A stretch of DNA of 64,000 nt from Guyanagaster necrorhizus (lineage: Eukaryota; Basidiomycota; Agaricomycetes; Agaricales; Physalacriaceae). Numbering within the stretch: the first letter of the stretch is position 1; each line of letters opens with the position of its first letter. Below, piece by piece: positions 36,495-47,886 of this stretch. Location of the stretch: positions 1,166,878 to 1,230,877 of the forward strand of contig NW_025064893.1 in assembly GCF_019112545.1 (NCBI RefSeq), in the 5' to 3' direction. Below the pieces are notes generated by a model, which was not told the origin of the DNA, searched no databases, and saw only the letters and a list, made by a program, of their open reading frames with translations. The position numbers were made by a program, and so were the translations under genes.

Positions 36495-38825
36495 GCCGTC
36501 GCGGGGGGTCTAGAATTAGGTGGCCCTGGATATAGGATCGGCTTTATACTTCTCGGAAGTAAATCCTATCGCCCAATTTCTGACGTGGAATACAAGACCT
36601 ACAGGCATCAGTGCTTACAAAACATCATCGGACGGAGCGTTCTCTATCGCTATGAAAGAGTGACATGTACATGACACGTATAGTCTCTTGGCGGGACCAC
36701 AAGATCACGAATTTCTAGACGAAGGAAAAATTAACCTGAACTATAAAGTAGGTCGGAAGGATATATGCCAGTCCACCAAGCACGACCTTTGATGAGTTGT
36801 GACGAAACCTAAAAAGGTTCTTCGGTCAAAAGGCACCCGAGTTCAAATTGGAGAAACGACAACTACATGATGAATTTTAATTAAATGGAGCAGAACCGTA
36901 TATCTACAAATGGCTGTAACGGTATTCTATATAGCTCTCATCACGTCGCAGACGTGACGGGCATAAATTTACATCGGGCTTTGAACGTGCCTCCATATGT
37001 TAAGCGAGAGGAAACAGGTATCGAAAGATACAGAATCTATGAGTCGAAAATAGCCCCAAACGCAAGGATACCCCGACTCCGGAGACCATAAATAACCTTC
37101 TCCGTCAGTTTCTGGTTCGAGATAACACAGACACATTCCGGCTTGTAATCATCCACCATACGGTTCGTGAGCTTGATGATATCAGGCTTGCCATGCTTCC
37201 GCGTATCTGCGACAACCTCGTCAGATCCCTTCGGCAACTAAGAAACATTGCACGTACCGTACACGACCGCTCCAGGACTCGCTGCCAATATATCATCGAC
37301 CAACGGGTCTCCGAATGTTGCACGCGTATTGGGTGCCATCCAAAACAGCTTATGCGCAACCTTTCCACTCAAAATATGAGGTGTAAACGGTGCGATTCCA
37401 CTGCCAGTAGCAACGAACAACACCCTTCGGAACAGAGGCACAATCCGAAGCGCACCACACGTCGGGATACCCCTCACCCAAATCTCTTTCGGTGGGTTCG
37501 CGATCATCTCCGTCGTCCAGTCACCTGCCTGAGATATGATGATCGAGTATCCCGTCACTCCAGGAGCAGCGATGGTGGCGAAACTGTGCCATTCATTCAG
37601 CGGATCTGTGGAGAACCGCTGGAAAGAGCCGGGAACGGGATGTGGACCTAAGTGAAATGGAGTCAGAGATGTCGAACAGACGGCGGAAGAAAGACTGGCC
37701 ATAGTCGACAAAGAGACGGACAGCGTGATCGGAGAGGACGACGCTGCGGACGGGAACCTTTTGCAGCTTCGTCCAGGGAAGAATCAAGGACCAGCTCAAG
37801 ACCATCATGATCCAGAACGGAGCAGAGTGCACCAACACATGTCCGAGGGACTTGTCACCCTTGTAATCGTTGGTGAGGACGACGACCTGCAGTCAATTTG
37901 TCAGAGCGAACGTAGATAGCCGAGTGAGGGACAACCGCACCTGCGACCAAACCAATGCAGTTGCCGTCCACCCCATGAACCGATGCATGCGCTCGAACGC
38001 GTCATGGCGTTTGATCCGGAAGGTAGGGTAAGCAAACACGACGATCCCAATCAAGAAAGCAAGGACTATATACGTCAGTGAGACGGTGGCGACTGAAGTC
38101 TGGAAATATACATCGATTATTTTGAGTCAAGTGGACATGCTTCGAGGGGAAACGTACTCCTTTGCCTTGAACAAACTCTCTAGTCGCTTGAACGGCCAAA
38201 AGGATCAGCCAAACTGTACCCGAAACAGCAGCTCCGGAATGGATGCCTCCATTATGATACACTCTCGCAGCAGTCTTCCGAATGAAGAACGGCCATCTGA
38301 GAAAACGCGTCAGCCAACTGCAAGGACTACCAGGTAAAGAGACTCACGACTGAGGAACAGAACAAGCAACTGCGAAAAGCACGTTTATAACGTGCTCCTG
38401 CCTCATGAGAATAGCAATAAAGATATTCGCCACCGCGACGAGTGCAATCTTCTGAGAATGATATCCGCGGATTGTGTACGAGATGAAGATACCGATGTTT
38501 GTCAAGAACACGACTGAGAATAATCTGCGGTAGATAGAGAAGGCCTGCAACCGTAGATTGCGCACGAGGCGCGGCTGAGTCTTTTCGGGCATTTCATCCT
38601 CTTCGTAGCCATCCCATGGATTAACCTGTTTTTCGGCGTCGAGGACGGTGACGGTCGCCGTAGACTTTTCGGGAGAGTGGTGAATGGTCTCGATGGGACT
38701 ATTTGGGAGAGAGGAGGTACTGGTGGAAGCGGAGTGGGTAAGCTTGACTGGATGTGTGTTGGGATCCATCGTGAGCTGACTGGGGAAACATTGGTGGACA
38801 TGGACATGCTTTTAAAGAGACAGTC
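36455..38825 (-). repeat. Inverted duplication arm B
   Basis: This is the reverse-complement partner of 9841-12175. It includes the unoccupied retrotransposon target site at 38821-38825. Homology beyond that point continues with the displaced flank at 285-525. Confidence 0.85.
37037..38769 (-). CDS. TmpA-like membrane flavoprotein, copy 2
   Basis: This copy is nearly identical to the gene at 9897-11631 in exons and introns, and encodes essentially the same protein, with NPWDGYEEDEMPEK, DPLNEWHSFATI and FVATGSGIAPF. It shares the unusual GC-starting intron after the Asp-Tyr codons. Its last intron ends gtcgcag, a better acceptor than the cgaag of copy 1. It keeps its native upstream sequence, including an intact GACTG site, and so is probably the copy with the original promoter. 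No disabling change is seen. Confidence 0.88.
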
Positions 38826-39120
38826 TCTCCGAGTCGGTCAGGACCACTGGGTATTAGGTGGTGCACAGAAAAGTCAGTGAGGCGACTTCCCGGAGATCAT
38901 TGTCAGTAACATCTATCTCTGTGTAATGCTAACAGTCGAGATCTAGCCGCGGATTTTTTCATCCGGATACTAGAATAAGGAAACATTGGTCAACACAAGA
39001 TGTACCATCAGTGTAATGCCTAGAAATTTCATTAGTAAAAAAGACGTATTCGTACCTTGATTCAGCTTTTCGTTCTCCAAGGAAAGAGAAATCCCTGAAA
39101 TGGAAGCATCAAATACACCA

Positions 39121-39852
39121 TCAGTGATTTACATGTTGACTCTTAGTATGATATCGGCGTGCGAATGCACATGCCCATATTAGCAAGATAGCTAACGTTA
39201 TGGAATCCATAGCAAGTATGCTGGAGGGTCGCTTAAGCCTAGGAGAGATGGGATTGGACGCTTCCCAGGAAGACACAGTGACAAGCGCTGGAAAATGCAG
39301 TGTTCCTCCGGGAAGTATCCTGAATTAAGTATTTCACCGCAAACAATATCGGACATACCTACATCGGCGCCCACGACTCGCCCTCTGCGGCGGACATACA
39401 GTACGCATCAGTAATCTGATTATGCATGCCCACGCCAACAGCCGGTTCTTCCCGGTCCTCCGACGCGCCATCAAAAAATAAAGGCAGCGACATACGTACC
39501 TACAGTGACAGGACTGTGATGGTTAGAGAGAGCACCCCATAGAACCCGAGTCGGACCCTACTTATAGGCAAGCCGCGATGCATAGAAACTTTCAACGCTT
39601 GGACAGCCCTATTCCAGAATCTAATCAGATTACAAATGTGATAGAGTTGAGTAAGTTGAGAATTTTCCTATGGTCCAATGATGATTAGTAGTGCTTACTG
39701 GGACACTTTCGCCAACCTGATGCAAACAGAACGCCCTGTCATACCTTCTCGGCAACAACGCCATACCAAGTACCTAAAATCAATCCCAACCTGTTGCATG
39801 CGTCGGCCACCGCACCAGCATTCTCACTTCGTTGTGATTCGTAAAGGTTCAT
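39121..39852 (-). CDS. Unrecognised multi-exon gene or relic
   Basis: Several open exons with splice-like borders lie between TmpA-like copies 2 and 3. The first starts MNLYESQRSENAGAVADAC. A second carries LYHICNLIRFWNRAVQALK. A third reads RMSLPLFFDGASEDRE and AYCMSAAEGESWAPM. The last reads ILPGGTLHFPALVTVSSWEA and ends after a hydrophobic segment (SITLAILLIWACAFARR) at a TGA at 39121. The junction between the second and third exons could not be resolved without a stop, so it may be a pseudogene. The family is unknown. Confidence 0.3.
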
Positions 39853-40014
39853 GTCGGAGATAATCGGACACCAGTTTGTACAGAAAGAGAATCATAATAT
39901 CTAAGTAATTATTGTCTACTGATTACAGCGCTCCCAGAAATAAAGGGGATCGTAGTAATGAAAATCTACGTAAATGCCTATGCATATGCATGTCCCGGAC
40001 ACGCCATGCGTCTA

Positions 40015-41725
40015 TCAAGAGTCAAAGATGGCACCGAAGGCAAGAATACCCCTGCTTCGAAGACCATATATGACTTTCTCCGTCAACTTCTGATTCGAAA
40101 TCACACAGACACACTCGGGCTGGAACTCGTCTATGAAGCGATTCGTGATCTTGATGATATCAGGTTTACCGTGTTTGCGAGTGTCTGAAAAAAGGGATCA
40201 AATTAGAGTAAGCCATCAACAAATACATGTACCAACACACCGTAAACAACAGCCTCGGGACTGTTCTCCAAAAGTGAGTTAACCAGCGGATCGCCAAATG
40301 TCGCGCGAGTATTGGGAGCCATCCAAAAGAGTTTATGGTCAACTTTTCCACTCATAATGTGCGGCATGAAGGGCGCGATACCGCTTCCAGTCGCAACGAA
40401 TAGAACCCGTCGGAAAAGAGGAATGATGCGAAGAGCACCACAGGTCGGTATACCACGCACATATATCTCCTTGGGTAGATTGGTGATCATCTCTGTCGTC
40501 CAATCACCAGCCTGGGAAATAATGATAGAGAAACCCGGCTTTCCTGGCACGGCAATGGTAGCGAAGCTGTGCCATTCGTTCAAGGGGTCAGTGGAAAACC
40601 GTTGGAAAGACCCAGGAACGGGGTGTGGCCCTGAGAAATGGTAAGCAGTCGTACACAAGAACGAGGGGAAACAGACTCGCCTTAGTCGACAAAGAGCTGG
40701 ACGGCGTGGTTCGAAAGCACGACGCTGTTAACCGGGACATCCCGGAGATGTGTCCAGGGAAGGACCAGGGACGAGCTCAGGATGATCATTAACCAAAAGG
40801 CAGCCGAGTGCACGAGGGCAGAACCTAAGGACTTGTCGCCCTTATAATCGTTCGTTAACAAGACGACCTGCAGATAGATGTTCAATGCTAGATAATGAAT
40901 CTTCGTGAAATACTAACCTGTGCCCAAACGAATGCAGTCGCCGTCCAGCCCAAGAAACGATGTACACGTTCAAATGCATCATGGTGCTTGATTCGGAGTG
41001 TCGGGTATGCAAAAAGAACAATGCCAACCAAGAAGAACAGGATGATGTAGGTGAACGCTACGGTTGCCGTCGACGTCTGATAAGAACCAATGTCAGTCAG
41101 TATGCAAGGAAATATGTTGGGAACCTGGTTTACCCCTTTGTTGTTAACGCGCTCTCGAGTAGCTTGCACAGCGAGGAGAATGAGCCAAACTACCGCCGGG
41201 GATGCAGCGCCAGAATGTATGCCTCCCAGGTGATACACCCTCGCAGCCGTTTTGCGGATGGAGAATGGCCAGCTGAGGATAAAAACATATTAGCAAGGGA
41301 GGCAAAAGACTGACGCTTCCAGAAAGAACCCACGACTTCGGGACCGAACAAAAGGTCAGGAACAGGGTGTTGATCACAAGTTCCTGCCTCATGAGAATAG
41401 CAATAAAGATACTCGCAACCGTGACCAACGCAATTTTCTGGGAATGATACCCTTTGATGGCGTACGAGATGAAGATGCCCATGTTCGTAATGAACACCGC
41501 TGAGAAAAGACGACGGTAGATCGAAAAAGCCTGGAGCCGCATGTTTCGTACCAGTCGCGGTTGGACCTTTTCAGGCATTTCCTCGTCCTCGTAACCATCC
41601 CACGGGTTTCCCAACTTTTCATCGGTGAGACTGCCTGTCTTCGAGGACGTTTGTGACCCTACCGTCTCCGCAGGACTGAACGGAAGAGAGGCGTTGCCAA
41701 AGGAAACGGGGACGACGCTGCTCAT
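40015..41725 (-). pseudogene. TmpA-like membrane flavoprotein, copy 3, with in-frame stop
   Basis: The copy has the family layout (start MSSVVPVSFGN, NPWDGYEDEEMPEK, membrane segments, DPLNEWHSFATI, FVATGSGIAPF, end AFGAIFDS). It is clearly diverged from copies 1 and 2 and closer to copy 4. At the exon end where the others read Val-Asp-Tyr, this copy reads Val-Asp-TAA (about 40684-40692), and the intron starts GC. No other donor keeps the frame. Everything else is well preserved, so the loss is recent, or a sequence error or editing has to be excluded. If truncated, the flavin and nucleotide domains would be missing. Confidence 0.65.
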
Positions 41726-42989
41726 GGCTGGACAAACTGGAGATCACATTCGAGGGACGTTTTGCTTTTTAAACTGTAGAATAGTCCCGAAGAAGTTGAG
41801 CTCCTCATACACCAACGACATGGCGCAAACTCAACGTTTCTTCAAGCCGATTCAAGAAGAGGCATACATGTGGATTTAGAACTTCTCCATGCAGTTGTAT
41901 TCTGACCTGAAGTTCTGTCCAATTGACTGTCGGCTATTCTAGGACTAGATTTCAGCCGCCGGTTTTATGCCTTGCAAGAAATCTTTCCGAGCACATGAAG
42001 AGCTCACCTCGCTGAGCGACAGAATATCAAAATTGCAAGGAAATTGCATAATAGTTTGTTTCGTATCCCTTTGGGCCACGGAAGACTATCATTCTCCTAT
42101 TTAGACAACTCGCTTCTTCTGTCACAACGTTCGTCGATGGAGCACACAGTTAGGCACTGGATAGGTGGTATCAGTCGGGTATCAAGACCTTTGAATGAGA
42201 AAGAATAATATCTGTGTGAATACTAGCGCTCGACTACGGGACTTACCTTTCCGAACTACAGGACTTGTTCACCTGATATCTCACCTACACGATACCAGGG
42301 CGTAGATGTACCGGAACGTTGGTTGAAGGGTGCTTTGCTGATAAATCAGAGTTGAGTGGTGGATTGGGAGCAACAATTCCAAGATACCATTCAATTGTGA
42401 CGTCTCGCGGATTGGTGATCTCATCGTAACTCGCGGCAGCGGAATATACTTTCAAAATTAATGAGCTGGAGTGATAAGCAATTTGGTAACAAGTGTCTTT
42501 GATATTATTTACACTTACTTTTAAAAAATATAAGGAGCGCTAGTTTCATGTTACTGCATTGAATGAATAATTTGATTCCGTATTTGCAACCGCATGGACA
42601 TTTCGAATCTCAAAGCCACACTGATCGCCCTGATTTCGTTCTCCAGTCCATATGGAGACTGTAGCAAGCTCTCGAGAGTGCGGAGAGGACGCATATCCGT
42701 GTCGGAAAACATTGGTTGCCATCAAAAGCTTGACAAGAGAATAATCATTGACCCCAGGGAGCATCAAACAATGCTATGTAGGGTATTTTGTACCTCCAAA
42801 TGGAGGACCACAGGGCCTGACGAATCCAGATCGTTGGACAGCTGTTGAAGTGAGGCACTACATCCGGGGAAAAGACCTGAACTAACTGCTGTTATTGTTT
42901 AACGTTCAACGCAGTTCATCATTTACCAATGAAATTCACATACTTTTGGAGATACCCACAACTACCATGTCCCACACTGATAGCTATGC
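41726..42989. other. Intergenic region with weak coding signal
   Basis: No firm gene is seen. On the - strand at 42285-42549 two exons could encode a short secreted-looking peptide, starting MKLALLIFF and containing DVTIEWYLGIVAPNPPL. Its end is uncertain. Another open frame at 42546-42767 (-) has no family signal. Confidence 0.3.
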
Positions 42990-43510
42990 CTACGCGCTAA
43001 GTGCATGGTATTTCATAGACTCCAGGGCCACGATGCTTTCCGTTCCTCGATCTATACCATCTTGGATGCTCTGAACGACGAACACAACCGCAGGCGTGAG
43101 GCACCACCATGCTACCGGTGATCCCAAGAAAAGACAAAGCGTCGGTGCAACCAAAGATAGAGCGTACGTCAGCTGGTAAGAAACTTGAGCGGCGTGGTGA
43201 ATGTGCAATAACAGGTTCACGTGTATCAGCAGAACCAGGACAGTGAGTGCCGGAGCGGTCGTGAAGAGGAAGAAAATGTGGGTGATAGCTGACAGAACGA
43301 CGATGACTTGAATGACACGGACAGCTTGTATATCGGATTGGGCATTCTCAGCACGCAATTTGCTGATCAGCTCCTCTTGCTCTGTTATCGGGTCAGATCA
43401 TTGCTATGTGAGAAGAATGCAGGGAAACCTTGTTGATCAAGAACATAATCGTCACCGTCGTCGTCGTCATCGCGGAATGGCCTAGTTATACGTCGCCGGA
43501 GTGAATTCAT
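42990..43510 (-). CDS. Small membrane protein of unknown function
   Basis: Two exons, with an intron at about 43382-43428, give roughly 150 residues. The N-terminus is basic and then acidic (MNSLRRRITRPFRDDDDD), followed by a short Glu-rich helix (EQEELISKLRAEN). At least four hydrophobic segments follow, including VIQVIVVLSAITHIFFLF, ALTVLVLLIHVNLLLHI, LTYALSLVAPTLCLFLG and WWCLTPAVVFVVQSI. The family is not recognised. It is divergently arranged with the thioesterase gene, whose ATG is 100 bp away, so the two may share a promoter. Confidence 0.75.
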
Positions 43511-43610
43511 CGGTGTGGGCGAAGTAGGCTGAAGTCGGCCGAACGAGCCCGATCAACCATTCACCATAACTTCCGCTCGGCCCCGAACCTCCGGCAAAGT
43601 ATTTGTGACC

Positions 43611-44650
43611 ATGGCTGCATGTCTACGATTTACTCGACGAGTAATGTCGCCGTTCAGTCCTTCTATTACTCATACTAACTGAAAATATGTAGGTATGGAA
43701 GTCTTTTATCGTAACCAAAGGTTGGTATTTCATCTCCCTTGTCTCATTGATACCAAAGCTTTTCGACAGGACATGACGCGCAATGTTTCCCAAACGTTCG
43801 TCTCTCGATCCATTTCACTGCTTACCTTCTTTACAAATTTTGGATTAGCTCGTTGTGGAAGACGCCAAGCCAGGAATCGTGCAGGCCTCGCTCAAGATAG
43901 AACCTTACAATAGTATGCTGCCTATCTGACTCCTAACCGTTTGTTGATGTTCAACTGTCACGAACACAGTCAACCGCGTCGGGGTAGGTCCTGGACTGAA
44001 TGGTTCTCATCCCAACCTGATCTAAATTCTAATTGCTGCTTCAGACCGGTATATGCGTTTCCATTGGTTTATTTATCTCTAGGCTAACTCATTCAGCACA
44101 CGGTGGTCTTATCATGTCTCTCACAGACACTATGGGATCGCTAGTCGTTGCCACCAAAGGATATTGTTTGAATGCTAAGTTTCGCTCATGTTGCAGTGTA
44201 CTAATGTCTTTTACCAGGGATGACCGGGGTAAGCACCGACATTGGTGCATCCTTTGTCCGTCCAGCTGGAAGGCCGGGCGACATAATATACGCCACGTCT
44301 CATTTGACTGGTATGGGTACGTATCGTCAAGTCCCCGCATGTACATGGATCGTTGCATTCGTACCTTTTCAGGTAAATCCTTGGCATACACACGAACAGA
44401 GTTCAAGAACGCGACAGGGGATCTTGTTGCATATGGATGTCAGTAAAAATATATTTATAATACCCTGTCCATCCGTCTTATCTATTACATAGATCACACA
44501 AAGTACATTGGTAAGGCTCTAGTCCACGAGGTCCGTTTCGTTGTCCTGAATACGTTAAGCCTTGGGATTGATTTCTTTCTCTAGAACAATGTGAAATTGT
44601 CGGAAGATGGAGAAACAGTCTTGGAAGGGAAAGATCTCGAAGTAGACTAG
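43611..44650 (+). CDS. Hotdog-fold acyl-CoA thioesterase (THEM2/PaaI-like)
   Basis: The protein hydrolyses acyl-CoA thioesters, by family. The short basic start MAACLRFTRRVWKSF may be a mitochondrial leader. Then come LVVEDAKPGIVQASLKIEP, INRVGTAHGGLIMSLTDTMG (active-site HGG loop), TGVSTDIGASFVRPAGRPGD, SLAYTRTEFKNATGDLVAYG, HTKYIG and a tail ending GKDLEVD. About ten exons are needed. One, at 44045-44048, is only four bases long (accg) and restores the frame between NRVG and AHGGL. Another intron, at about 44164-44218, uses a poor donor (gtttga). The catalytic loop is intact, so the gene should be functional. Confidence 0.85.
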
Positions 44651-45344
44651 ATTAGACTTTCTTGTAGAGATAAGGTGCGTTGTTGCTAACCCTGACATGT
44701 TCACTGTACTTAAAGAGTTCCGAGGTAGAACCAGTATTCTGATATGGAGAAACAGCTGAAGCTGAAATCGTGGTGATGTTCATGTCCTCCGTTTTTATCT
44801 TCAAAAAACCATCGCCAAGTTCTCGTAATTTCCAGTGTATTTACCGGACGGTGAGGTCTGTCACCCGCTATCAAAATAATAGAACCTTCCATAGTGCCGA
44901 GGTGTACCTGCGAATTCTTGTGCTCAAACACTAGCTTTCAGGTGTACTGCTTCTACATTTACCTTGGCAAGAGCCAAAGGAGGGTTCAATGCGTACCTGT
45001 ACCTGGAATCAAAGTAGCTTTGAGATTTAGATGCGTCACGGAGACACGCATGAGGAAGAGTTGTATCTCCTATCTAAAAACCAAGCTCCCTTTATTTTGA
45101 CATTTATTTATTTCTTCAATCCGATGAATAAATAAATAGTTCTTCCAGCCTCGCCGAGCTGAACAAGAACCGCGACTGCGTTTTGGATACCTGCAGTCCA
45201 CACTGCTTCTCCGACGGAGGCTCGGTACTCTGAGCCCTAACAGGATTTTTTTCGTCTTTCCTTCTGTTGTCGGACATCACCCAAACCGGCCCAACAAAAT
45301 ACTGTGATGATGGGAAGTGTCACGCGGTTCCTCAAGGCCTTTCC

Positions 45345-47219
45345 ATGGATCCCATCTCGCTTCTCACCACTGTGATATCGACGACCTCCTTCCTACTGAC
45401 TTGGATAGATCAACACCAATCCAAAGGAAAGGTATTTCGCGACTTGCGCACGACCCTCGATAACGTCTGTAGTGGTGTCCTATTACCTTTATCATTAGTC
45501 GGCACCAATGGGGGTTCTCTTGAGCCCAGCATTGTGGGCTGCTTACAGACGGTTCAAGAAGTACTCTTACGGACACGAGACCACCTGGTCGTGTGGGAGG
45601 ATAGCCGCAAAATCAAAAGCGGAAAGAAGCTATGGGCGTTTCTAAATCCCGCTGTGGTGCTGGATGAGTTGAAGGACGACAAGGCTCAGCTTGTGTCCAG
45701 CGTGCAAATACTGTCGGCTGCTATTCAAATCTCATCTTTTATACGTCAACCGCCGAACACGCTGAGCCTTCCTGGGGAATCATCACGGTCACTCATCTCT
45801 AGTTCGGATAATTTGGAGATAGCTTCGAACGGGGATGTCAAAGATTTTTGGACGACTGAAATTGGGGTCGAGGTATGAGTGAACCGACGCTTTTTTGTTC
45901 GTTCTAATGACCTACTGTCTTTAGGCTTTGTACTGCTCTGCTGAATTCCTACATACTGCCCTTAGTCGCTACCTTGACAAAACATTAACGCCGGAAGCAA
46001 AGGAAATTCTTTCTCTTCGGCTGGATGAGTATGGAGTAGGATGCACTACCTTAGCGAGTCTTGATCGCTTTGTTGGGCATCGTCCATTATTAGATGCACT
46101 CATGACTCTCGGTGTCATCCAAGTCGACGAATCCCCAGGGTCTAGTATGGAAAACGTCGACCCTGCTTCCATCAAACCTATCTTGATCATGGTTGACGAT
46201 GAGCCGGAAAATCATCAGTATACGATCGATTTAGTCCGATCATATAACGTCGATCTTTTCGTTTTCACATCGACAGCGTCGGCAAAAACATGGATAGATG
46301 CCAATGAGAGCAAGTCTTTATCTCTCTCCATGTACAAGTATCATTGACGTATTGTATTATAGCCATGCTATGCATCGCAGATAAGTTTGGCCGCCTGCGA
46401 TGTGTATCAGATAATGCTCGTTGGGAGCAAGACAACTCCATATCGACGGCCTCGTCATTTGCTACCTCGGGAATTTCCTTGAATATATACGCCGGAGAAA
46501 CTATCCTACGCTACCTGCGTGGGAGACAGTATTCCGCGCCAGTCCTCATTGCTGCCGGAAAGAGCATCATGAAGACTTCATACGTTCTCGATTATGCCAG
46601 GGCTGGCTCCACATGCTACCTTGATGTATTATTGGATTTCGTCCACCCATTTATAGCCGACGACGGTAAGGATGAAGAATGGTGGCTAGACTTCAATGTT
46701 CAGCCCAGAGACTGCACCAAGCCGCTGTTACTTTGGGTCGGAGACTCGGGTTCAGATTCTCTTCCCATATCTGGGCAGTCAAGCGTGCAGACTGTTGTTG
46801 TCAGATCACTCGTAGAGGCTCAAGAAGAGATAAAAAAGAACAGAAGTGAGGTGATGTACTTCGTTCCACTTCTACCGAGCTCTAATTTTGTGGTGTAAGA
46901 TATTTATCGTCGACTGGGAAAGGCACATATGCTCCGAGTGGTGTGTTGCGAAGCTCAGGGAACCCTTCAGTCTGCTACACGAAACAGCTCAACAGGTTGT
47001 GCCCTGCTTCAGTATATCCGTTCCGATGGACATGAATGTCCATTTCTTGTGTTTTGCCGAACTGAAGACCTGCCGCGTACTGAGTACGTCCTGGAGTTTA
47101 GGAACACAGGATCCACAGCACACCCGACCGTCGTGGAGGCTTTTTTTCAGTCCCTGTCTGAGCGGAAACATCATGATTACGCATTCTGGGCAGTGCAAGG
47201 TGCCTCTCCCATCACATAA
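45345..47219 (+). CDS. STAND-like N-terminal domain with two receiver-like domains
   Basis: The N-terminus MDPISLLTTVISTTSFLLTW, with the following amphipathic helices, resembles the fungal N-terminal domains found on STAND/NLR-like proteins. After an intron at 45874-45924 comes a helical region. A first receiver-like unit starts at about 46175: KPILIMVDDEPEN (acidic pair), a second strand LFVFTST, LRCVSDNARWE (candidate phosphoacceptor Asp), APVLIAAGKSI and the tail TSYVLDYARAGST. A second, more degenerate unit starts at about 46723 (KPLLLWVGDSGSDS) and ends at about 47125 with PFLVFCRTEDLPRTEYVLE and RNTGSTAHP. The acidic pair and central Asp are lost in unit 2. The junction near 46308-46380 is not resolved. 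An upstream in-frame Met at 45267 is possible. Confidence 0.65.
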
Positions 47220-47886
47220 ATTATATTAGCACTCCCCATATTCTGGATAAACATGGGTGCGAACGCCTCTTTTCACACTTCTAAAAAAAACGAAAGTATG
47301 TCTGCTGGTATATTTTTGCATCAGATTGCATGTCGCGCGGTGTGGGCGTAGGCGTCACTGAAATTACTGAACAGGTCAGATGGGTCACGGGATAGAAAGT
47401 CGATCGATCGCGCCCTGATCTCAGTCAGACAATTCTCCTTGCTCAGTCATCGTGCTCCAATTGTGGTATTTATTTTTCTGACTCGTTCCACAAATCCACA
47501 CACGCATTACAAAACTTTTATTCCCAAACGCCCCCAGGTTGAAAGTCTCACGCAGATCGCGGACCATACAAAATCGTAGCTGTAGTTGGACCGTCGGACC
47601 GACGGCCCGACGTGCGCTCTGTATGTCTAGTCTCAAGAGGTGACTAATAATGATCAGTCAAACGCGTCCTTTACGACCTTCCCCGACGCCGTAGCCTAGC
47701 TATTTTGAAGCGAACGCATAGAGCTTTGACACGTAGACATTATAAAGCTCGGCAGGTATCATTGTGAAAGATTGGAATAGTCATCCTGGCTCAAGTTTAA
47801 ACACATCGTCTCCATATAAATGCCTCCGTACTCAATGTCCTAGGACTCAAGTGCCTTCCTTCGCCTCTCGACATTGTCGCTGGATC
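47220..47886. other. Intergenic region, no gene seen
   Basis: This region lies upstream of the Zn2Cys6 regulator. It contains only short unsupported frames and is likely promoter. Confidence 0.5.
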
